Positions 14,188-19,269 of a DNA stretch of 19,269 bases are shown piece by piece. The notes beneath the pieces are model-generated. The model made no database searches. It was not told the DNA's origin and was given only the letters and a program-made list of their open reading frames with translations. Numbering within the stretch: the first letter of the stretch is position 1; the number at the start of each line of letters is the position of its first letter. The translations under genes were made by a program, and so were the position numbers. Source of the stretch: JAVKBW01 sp964352715 (GTDB lineage: Bacteria; Pseudomonadota; Alphaproteobacteria; UBA8366; Aestuariispiraceae). Location of the stretch: contig CAYGSU010000074.1 of NCBI GenBank assembly GCA_964352715.1, positions 1 to 19,269 of the forward strand, given 5' to 3'.

Positions 14188-14910
14188 ATGCGACTCTCAG
14201 ACTACAAGGCCCTCACCTTCGATGTTTACGGCACCCTGATCGACTGGGAGAGCGGCATGATCGCCGGGCTGAAACCGCTGACCGATCGGCTTGAAGGCAA
14301 ACTATCGCGGGATCAGGTTCTGGAAGCCCACGCCTTCCATGAATCGACCACCCAGCGCTACAGCCCGGCGATGGTCTATTCGAAACTGCTCGCCGTGGTT
14401 TATAAACGGCTTGCCGAGGAATGGGGCCTTTCTGCCTCCTGGGACGACTGCCTGACCTACGGACAGTCGGTGCAAAACTGGCCGGCCTTTCCCGACAGCG
14501 CCGAGGCGTTGGCCTATCTCAAGGATCACTACACGCTGGTTGTTCTGTCCAATGTCGACAATGCCAGTTTCGCCCACAGCGCTGCGAAGCTGGGCCATCC
14601 GTTTCACGTAACCTTCACGGCGGAGGATATCGGTTCCTACAAACCGGCGCGGCGGAATTTCGACTACATGATCGAAAATCTCAGCCGGCTGGGGATCGGC
14701 AGCAATGACATCCTGCACACCGCGGAAAGCATGTTCCACGACCACGCCCCGGCCAATGCCTTTGGGCTTGCGAATTGCTGGATCTATCGCCGGCACGACA
14801 AGGAAGGGTTCGGCGCGACGATGAATCCGGGCGACATGCCGACCTACGGTGTTGTCTTCAACAGCATGGCCGATTTCGTTGCGGCGCATAAGCGGGAACT
14901 GGCGGGCTGA
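14188..14910 (+). CDS. haloacid dehalogenase type II (HAD superfamily)
   Basis: A 240-aa HAD hydrolase of the L-2-haloacid dehalogenase branch. Motif I is FDVYGTLIDW with nucleophile Asp12 and, as in dehalogenases, Tyr14 in place of the second Asp of HAD phosphatases. Motif II is VVLSNVDN (Ser121, Asn122), motif III is Lys152 in GSYKPARRNFDY, and motif IV is ESMFHDHAPA with Asp185. Chemistry would be hydrolysis of a C-halogen bond in a short 2-haloacid, but many relatives have unknown substrates. No convincing Shine-Dalgarno precedes the ATG. Confidence 0.88.
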   Translation: MRLSDYKALTFDVYGTLIDWESGMIAGLKPLTDRLEGKLSRDQVLEAHAFHESTTQRYSPAMVYSKLLAVVYKRLAEEWGLSASWDDCLTYGQSVQNWPAFPDSAEALAYLKDHYTLVVLSNVDNASFAHSAAKLGHPFHVTFTAEDIGSYKPARRNFDYMIENLSRLGIGSNDILHTAESMFHDHAPANAFGLANCWIYRRHDKEGFGATMNPGDMPTYGVVFNSMADFVAAHKRELAG

Positions 14911-14949
14911 CGGCCTGCCGGGTGCCAACCTGCGACAGACCGCAACGGG

Positions 14950-15411
14950 TCAGCCCCGGTCTTCGTCCAGTACTTTGCGAATTTTCGCCAGTTCCCGTGT
15001 CAGCGCAGCCAGGGCGTCGGTATCGATCTTGCCCGACAGGCGGTCGGTGTCGTCACGAAGCAGGTCTGCCGCGCCAGTGCGGAAACGTCGTCCAGCATCG
15101 GTCAGCCAGACCCGTTTGGAGCGGAGATCTTTCTCATTCGCTCTCGTTTCAACAAATCCGTGCTTCTCGAGGCCCATCAGCGTGTGCGTCATGGTTGTCT
15201 TCGGAACCTGGAACGCCTGCGCGAGTTCCAATGGGGTCCGGCCATCGGAAACACGGACCAGATGGTTCAGAACGGAATAGTGCGCCACGGTTACACCTTC
15301 CGGCAGGCGTTTTTCCAGCAATGCCCGACTGAGCTGCGAAATAATTCCGATTTCAGTAAAAAACACGAAAAATCGGCTGCCAATGTCATCCCGTGCGGCT
15401 TCTTCAGGCAT
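14950..15411 (-). CDS. MarR family transcriptional regulator
   Basis: A 153-aa winged-helix repressor. The recognition region PLELAQAFQVPKTTMTHTLM (residues 60-79) and the wing EKDLRSKRVWLTDAG (93-107) follow the MarR pattern, flanked by dimerisation helices. The frame extends upstream inside the nitroreductase gene, but the ATG at 15411 gives a normal MarR length and an 8-base overlap with the nitroreductase stop, so translation is coupled. It probably represses its own operon through the paired palindromes at 16520-16557. No ligand can be read from sequence. Confidence 0.92.
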   Translation of the reverse strand: MPEEAARDDIGSRFFVFFTEIGIISQLSRALLEKRLPEGVTVAHYSVLNHLVRVSDGRTPLELAQAFQVPKTTMTHTLMGLEKHGFVETRANEKDLRSKRVWLTDAGRRFRTGAADLLRDDTDRLSGKIDTDALAALTRELAKIRKVLDEDRG

Positions 15412-16504
15412 GTTTGATGCGGGTCTCCAGGGGCCACCGAGGCGCGGGTTTTGTCTTCGGCCCGTAACCAAGACGCCCCAACATCTGCACGGTGTTTCCC
15501 TGTTCGGCAAGAAGATCATGTGCGGTTTGGTAGGATCGTGCCATTTCCGGATATTCCTGCAAAGCCTGTGATACGGGATGCAGGGCAAGACCCAGACCTG
15601 TCGCTTCAAGGTTCAGCCGAAGCCACCGGCGCCCGGCTTCGATCTGGTCAACCCGTCTGTTTTCCGCAGTCGTAATGGAAACATAGGCCGGTGTTGCATG
15701 CAGCATTTCCTCATACATCGCCTTGCCCTGGGCGAATTCGGGCGAGGCCGGATCCAGTTGCCCCTCCCGCGTCAGCATGCCGAACGCCATCAGGGTTTCC
15801 AGAAACGGCCCGCCCAGATCAATACCGTCCGGGTTCGCCTCTATCTCTGACCTGCCCATTCTGAACAGGTCGACGCTTTCCTTCAGGGTGCGTGGCGTTT
15901 CGGCCTCTATCAACCAGGATTCCCATGTCAAAGCCTTGATGGCCGCGACGCGGGAAAGGTCGGTATGAACATCCGCATGAGCTGACAATCTTGCCACCAG
16001 TTCCGATGGCACTGGCCGGTCCTCAAAGGGTTCCTTGCAGGATCGACGCGATAGAACATGGGCGAAAAGCGGATCGGGTGCGCCACCCGCCCTGAGACGC
16101 ACAATGGCAACAGGCCCGCTTTCGCCATCGGGAAACAGGGTTGTATCGGTTGCGTGACCGGTCTCTCCCGCTGCAATTTCCAGCAATTCAAGAAAACAGC
16201 CCATGCCGATCGTCAACTGCCGATGATTGGGGTCCGTCTCGGGCAGGTCGCGCAGTTTGTCGCGCCAGATAACGATTGTATCGTCTTTGGCCAGATCCAC
16301 TTCCCAGGGCTGCCGATTATGCGGATTGGGCGCCAGGATTGCATAGGACAATGCCCTGCGGCGAGGCTCGGAATAGGCGCCGGCCTGGTTCCAGGGTTCC
16401 AGCGCCCGGGTCGGCTGACGCGTACCAAGAAATGTACCCGCCCCGGCTGCGGCAAGAATGAAACCGCCCCCGGTTACTCGAAGAAAATTGCGTCGCGTTA
16501 CCAT
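15404..16504 (-). CDS. Tat-exported nitroreductase-family (Acg-like) flavoprotein
   Basis: A 366-aa predicted FMN-binding protein. Residues 3-9 TRRNFLR are a twin-arginine motif followed by a hydrophobic stretch (GGGFILAAAGAGTFLG), so it should be exported folded with its cofactor; the cleavage site is unclear and it might stay anchored. The APNPHNRQPWEVDL block (58-71) and RRSCKEPFEDRPVP (about 153-166) are nitroreductase-fold elements. Residues near 300-340 (EATGLGLALHPVSQ, GNTVQMLGRLGYG) form the flavin side of the C-terminal half. Acg-family members are often redox-inactive flavin-storage proteins, so enzymatic activity is not assured. AGGAG lies seven bases before the ATG. First gene of an operon with marR. 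Confidence 0.88.
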   Translation of the reverse strand: MVTRRNFLRVTGGGFILAAAGAGTFLGTRQPTRALEPWNQAGAYSEPRRRALSYAILAPNPHNRQPWEVDLAKDDTIVIWRDKLRDLPETDPNHRQLTIGMGCFLELLEIAAGETGHATDTTLFPDGESGPVAIVRLRAGGAPDPLFAHVLSRRSCKEPFEDRPVPSELVARLSAHADVHTDLSRVAAIKALTWESWLIEAETPRTLKESVDLFRMGRSEIEANPDGIDLGGPFLETLMAFGMLTREGQLDPASPEFAQGKAMYEEMLHATPAYVSITTAENRRVDQIEAGRRWLRLNLEATGLGLALHPVSQALQEYPEMARSYQTAHDLLAEQGNTVQMLGRLGYGPKTKPAPRWPLETRIKHA

Positions 16505-16519
16505 CCGTTCAGCTCCTAT

Positions 16520-16557
16520 TAGTTCGATATCGCACTATATAATACGATTTCGTACTA
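16520..16557. promoter_or_regulatory. paired MarR-type operators over the nitroreductase promoter
   Basis: Two 18-bp near-palindromes: TAGTTCGATATCGCACTA (16520-16537, one mismatched pair) and TAATACGATTTCGTACTA (16540-16557, two mismatched pairs). They agree at 14 of 18 positions, consensus TARTNCGATWTCGYACTA, and their centres are exactly 20 bp apart, two helical turns. The minus-strand promoter TTGAAG (16563-16558), 18-base spacer, TATAGT (16539-16534) is covered by both: one fills the spacer and the other the -10 and start region. This fits repression by the MarR protein encoded in the same operon. Confidence 0.65.
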
Positions 16558-16612
16558 CTTCAAGATAAAAGAGTGATCGCAGATGCGCTTCAGGAAATTC
16601 GGGGGGAAAGCG

Positions 16613-17503
16613 TCAACGTCGAAAGAACGGCCGCCAGCCCGCCGCAAGCCCGATGCCGCCGGTGGTCAGCAACAGCCCGGCCCAGGCGAAGATGCTGGGC
16701 CATTCGCCGAGAACCGGAATGGCGATCAGCGCGGCGAGCCCCGGCACGAACGCCATTGTCGCAGCCGTGGTCGACGGGCCGATGGTGCGGATCGCCGTGG
16801 TGAACAGTAAGACCGCCAGCACACTTGGTCCTAACCCCTGATACAACCCCTGCAAAACGATTTCCGGCCAAGGCGCGTGGTCAATGGCCTTCGGCAGAAA
16901 CAGCAGATAGATCGGCCCGTACAGCGCCAGATTTACCGTCGGGATGAAGGCCAGCGCCTGCATCGGGGTAAGCTGCCACGCCTTTGTGCCGATCAGGTTG
17001 ACCGCCAGAATGAATGAAGCCGCCAGGAACATCAGATGGCCAATCCAGGCGTCGGGGGCGACGCCGACGGAGTCCCGGTCCCAGCCGATCAGCCCGCAGC
17101 CGATCAGGATGATGCTGATGCCGGCGGCGCGCCACGGGCCGGGCCTGTCCTTCAGCCAGATCCAGCCCACAAGTGTGACGAAGACCGGCAGAGTGCCGTT
17201 CATGATGGTGCCGGCATGTGCCGCCGGGGCGAACTGCATGCCGCCGAAGGCGAACATCAGATAGGGCGCGCCCTGCCCGCACACGATCACCAGTATCTGC
17301 CACCACCGCAGATGCCGGGGCCAGAACCGCCAGACGATGGGCGCAACCGCGATGCTGGCGACCGTATAACGCAGCGCCGCCATGTCGTAGATGGTCAGTG
17401 TCTGCACGACGCCCAGCCGCGACACCACGACCCATCCCGACCAGATCAGGACGACACCGAAGGCGGCCAGCCAGCCGGTCAGCGGATGGACGGGTTTGGT
17501 CAT
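16613..17503 (-). CDS. DMT-superfamily (EamA) transporter
   Basis: A 296-aa inner-membrane carrier with about ten hydrophobic helices in two EamA repeats (roughly residues 10-140 and 155-290). Typical elements are VVLIWSGWVVVSRLG near the start, the ARxTVAS-like LRYTVASIAVAP (44-55), FGGMQFAPAAHAGTIMNGTLPVF (86-108), and in the second repeat the AATMAFVPGLAALIAIPVLGEWPS segment. Probably an exporter of metabolites or amino acids; substrate unknown. No strong Shine-Dalgarno. It lies 108 bases downstream of the nitroreductase start on the same strand, and 104 bases after the TPR gene. Confidence 0.9.
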   Translation of the reverse strand: MTKPVHPLTGWLAAFGVVLIWSGWVVVSRLGVVQTLTIYDMAALRYTVASIAVAPIVWRFWPRHLRWWQILVIVCGQGAPYLMFAFGGMQFAPAAHAGTIMNGTLPVFVTLVGWIWLKDRPGPWRAAGISIILIGCGLIGWDRDSVGVAPDAWIGHLMFLAASFILAVNLIGTKAWQLTPMQALAFIPTVNLALYGPIYLLFLPKAIDHAPWPEIVLQGLYQGLGPSVLAVLLFTTAIRTIGPSTTAATMAFVPGLAALIAIPVLGEWPSIFAWAGLLLTTGGIGLAAGWRPFFRR

Positions 17504-17607
17504 TGTCGATAAGTCTCAACCGGAACAGAAGACGATACAGGCGACAGCCGCCTGCTGTCTGGTTTGTCATGCAAACAGCATCTGTGCAATGGCGGTATTG
17601 TCGCCGG

Positions 17608-18180
17608 TCAGATCTGACGGTTTTCCAGTTCCTTGACGATCTCGTCCAGCCGGGTCCTGATCGGGTCCATATGCGGGTTGGCTTCCAGCGCCTTCTCGAA
17701 CGCTGCTTTCGCACCTTCCAGATTGTCGAGACTGTCGTAGATCAGGCCGAGGCCGGACAGCGCCCCGAAATGGCGCGGTTCCAGCGACAGGGTCTTTTTC
17801 ACATCCTCGATGGATTGCGCGTAGTTGCCCATCAGATAATGCACCGTGGCGCGCTTGTTCCAGCCTTCCGCGAAATCAGGCTCCAGTTCGACAACAGCTT
17901 CGAACTTTTCCAGCGCGGTCGCATAATCGCCGGCCTCCATCGACCGGGCGCCCTGTTCCATCAGGATATTGGTGCCGGCCATATCCGACACGTGCCAGAT
18001 CTGCCAGATCGTGTGTTCAAGCACGTGCGCCTGATAGGCCGATTTGGTTTCGTGAAGCTGCACGAACAGCTCGTCCAGCCGTTCGTCATTCTGGTCTGCG
18101 CTGGCCGGAACTGACAAAACTCCTGACAGCGCCACGACAAGGAGGCAACGTCGGACAAGGCTGTTTATCTGCCGTTTCAT
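17608..18180 (-). CDS. secreted/periplasmic tetratricopeptide repeat protein
   Basis: A 190-aa protein with a Sec signal peptide: KR-rich start, hydrophobic core LLVVALSGVLSV, and probable cleavage after VPASA (residue 28). Three TPR units follow at about 69-102 (ending EKFEAVVELEPDF), 103-136 (IEDVKKTLSLEPRH) and 137-170 (AKAAFEKALEANPH), preceded by a helical segment (31-65). It is a protein-interaction scaffold, with no catalytic motif. No Shine-Dalgarno precedes the ATG; its promoter suggests a leaderless transcript. Divergent from the DUF2817 gene. A 12-bp palindrome GTCAGATCTGAC covers its stop codon. Confidence 0.88.
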   Translation of the reverse strand: MKRQINSLVRRCLLVVALSGVLSVPASADQNDERLDELFVQLHETKSAYQAHVLEHTIWQIWHVSDMAGTNILMEQGARSMEAGDYATALEKFEAVVELEPDFAEGWNKRATVHYLMGNYAQSIEDVKKTLSLEPRHFGALSGLGLIYDSLDNLEGAKAAFEKALEANPHMDPIRTRLDEIVKELENRQI

Positions 18181-18186
18181 TGCAAA

Positions 18187-18215
18187 AGTATGGTGCGAAA
18201 CCCGTTCGACGGCAA
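18187..18215 (-). promoter_or_regulatory. predicted promoter of the TPR gene
   Basis: Minus-strand TTGCCG (18215-18210), a 17-base spacer and CATACT (18192-18187), each matching four of six consensus bases. Six bases separate the -10 from the ATG at 18180, so transcription would begin at or next to the start codon. Confidence 0.4.
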
Positions 18216-18267
18216 CAGGCGTCGGCTTTTACCGCCTCACATCCTAGTGAAGACAGCGATGGCGCGC

Positions 18268-18273
18268 TATAAT
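18268..18273 (+). promoter_or_regulatory. predicted -10 box of the DUF2817 gene
   Basis: A perfect TATAAT ends six bases before the ATG at 18280. The -35 region is poor (TAGTGA at 18245-18250 with a 17-base spacer matches three of six). If used, the transcript would start at the ATG. Confidence 0.4.
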
Positions 18274-18279
18274 CGCGGC

Positions 18280-19269
18280 ATGACGAAACAGGATACCGGC
18301 GCATCGCATGCCATCTTTACAGACGACCCCGCCACCGCGCGGGACAGGTTTCTGCGCGCCGCCGCCACGGTCGGCATGCCGGTGACGGCCTATCCCGGCC
18401 AGACCGGTAACGACCCGGCGCTGACCTGCGATGTCGGGCGGCTGGGCTCGCCGGATGCACCGACGGCCATCGTGCTCGCCTCCAACGCGCCGGGCATGGC
18501 GGGTTTCGTCGGCGCCGGCGCCTGTACCGCCATTCTGCATGACCGGCTGCAGCACTACCTGCATGCAAAGACCGCGTTGATCCTTGTCCACGCCGTCAAT
18601 CCGGGCGGACCGATCTGGCCGCCGCAATCGCCCGATCCGCCGCTGCCGAAAACCGCGACTGGCGCATCGACCCCACCACCAATCGGCGATCCGGCCTGGA
18701 CCGACCAGCTTCTGTCCGCCGCTGAAGACCGATACAACAGCTATCTGGCGGCTAATTCGGCGCACAAGGCGAAAATCGCCGCTGCCGACCGCCGCGCACG
18801 GGGCATAACCGGCAAGCCCGGCTGGTCGACCGACACGGTTACATCAATCGTCAAAACCTATCTGAACAACCCGGATTTCGTGCTGTTTCTCGATGTCAGA
18901 ACCGGGCCGGAATCCTGGGGCGAGGTTGCGGTTCACACCACGGCGCCGAAAGCCAGCGACAACCTTGTTCGGGCGCAGCGCTGGTTCGCCGCCGGCCTGG
19001 CCGACAGCTCCTATGCCGACGGTGCGTGTCCGGTCGCCGGCGGGTTCCCCGCCTATCTCGACGGGTCGGCGAATGCGATGTCTGTTGTTATCGAAATCGG
19101 TACGCTGACAATGGGCGGGTTTCTGGATGCGGAAACCGCCCGGCAACAGCCCTCCGCCTATCCGACCGGCGACGACTGGCGCGACCGGGCCCGCCGCATC
19201 ATCCACAAGGTGATGCAGGAAGCGATGCAGGGCGCGGCCGAAATGGCGGACAGTCTGGAGCAGGTGAAG
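18280..19269 (+). CDS. DUF2817 / M14-like peptidase homologue with lost catalytic residues (3' partial)
   Basis: The frame is open for 330 codons to the end of the window. Order and spacing match DUF2817 proteins: LTCDVGRLGSPDAPTAIVLAS (residues 48-68), GFVGAGACTAILHDRL (75-90), LVHAVNPGG (102-110), a GDPAW...YLAANS stretch (136-160), the KPGWS segment (179-183), FLDVRTG (203-209) and VVIEIGT (269-275). From memory of the family, the zinc motif HGxEG should stand at 71-75 but reads PGMAG; RR and DLNRNF after HAxNP are replaced by a proline-rich insert (111-134); and the DxHTG histidine is Arg207. It is therefore probably not an active metallopeptidase. ATG 18280 is preferred to 18259 because TATAAT lies between them. 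Confidence 0.75.
   Translation, partial: MTKQDTGASHAIFTDDPATARDRFLRAAATVGMPVTAYPGQTGNDPALTCDVGRLGSPDAPTAIVLASNAPGMAGFVGAGACTAILHDRLQHYLHAKTALILVHAVNPGGPIWPPQSPDPPLPKTATGASTPPPIGDPAWTDQLLSAAEDRYNSYLAANSAHKAKIAAADRRARGITGKPGWSTDTVTSIVKTYLNNPDFVLFLDVRTGPESWGEVAVHTTAPKASDNLVRAQRWFAAGLADSSYADGACPVAGGFPAYLDGSANAMSVVIEIGTLTMGGFLDAETARQQPSAYPTGDDWRDRARRIIHKVMQEAMQGAAEMADSLEQVK

Noticed and set aside
17218..18114. A 298-codon plus-strand frame
   Set aside because: Arg/Pro-rich antisense shadow of the EamA and TPR genes, both of which are clear family members.
18600..18680. A frameshift as the cause of the missing DUF2817 active-site motif
   Set aside because: Neither alternative frame yields the DLNRNF motif, and the zinc residues before and after this stretch are also replaced in the main frame.

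Overview
The window looks like chromosomal DNA of a free-living alphaproteobacterium, most likely in or near the Rhodospirillales. This is inferred from high GC content, gene-dense layout, and small alphaproteobacterial families (a DUF1192 protein beside a PIG3-type quinone oxidoreductase, a YdcH/DUF465 protein, a PAS_5 protein). I see no rRNA, tRNA, CRISPR array, transposase or phage gene. There are 21 well-supported protein genes (two cut by the window ends), one doubtful small membrane ORF and a possible 14-codon upstream ORF.

Layout. 1-1614: 3' part of a Na+/phosphate cotransporter with a PhoU-like tail (+). 1623-4225: a minus-strand operon of O-acetylhomoserine sulfhydrylase (metY), an alpha/beta hydrolase and a hot-dog thioesterase. 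4226-4653: a 428-base AT-rich gap holding a metY promoter, a leader with an intrinsic terminator, a second terminator, a long inverted repeat and a CtrA-like site. 4654-5688: CurA-type NADP-dependent reductase (-). 5719-5904: DUF1192 protein (-), divergent from a PIG3-type quinone oxidoreductase and a TauD/gamma-butyrobetaine-hydroxylase-like dioxygenase (5978-7908, +). 7905-8585: YczE-like membrane protein (-). 8853-9809: class IV aminotransferase (+). 9882-10049: YdcH/DUF465 protein (-). 10239-10835: ubiX (+). 10910-12337: pyruvate kinase (+). 12414-12896: PAS_5 protein (+). 13209-14027: PhyH dioxygenase (-), divergent from a type II haloacid dehalogenase (14188-14910, +). 14950-16504: a Tat-exported Acg/nitroreductase-type flavoprotein followed by its MarR regulator (-). 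16613-17503: EamA transporter (-). 17608-18180: exported TPR protein (-), divergent from a DUF2817 protein that runs off the right end (18280-19269, +).

Most genes are ordinary metabolism: sulfur amino acids, ubiquinone prenyl-FMN cofactor, glycolysis, small-molecule oxidation and reduction. Four things stand out. (1) The right-end DUF2817 (M14-like peptidase) homologue keeps the fold landmarks but has lost all three predicted zinc ligands and the RR/NRNF motif, so it looks like a pseudo-peptidase. (2) Its promoter and that of the divergent TPR gene each place the -10 box exactly six bases before the ATG with no Shine-Dalgarno, suggesting a leaderless divergent pair. (3) The metY leader carries a strong intrinsic terminator between promoter and gene plus a hairpin against the ribosome binding site, with no riboswitch class I can name. 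(4) The nitroreductase-marR operon has two 18-bp near-palindromes exactly 20 bp apart over its promoter.
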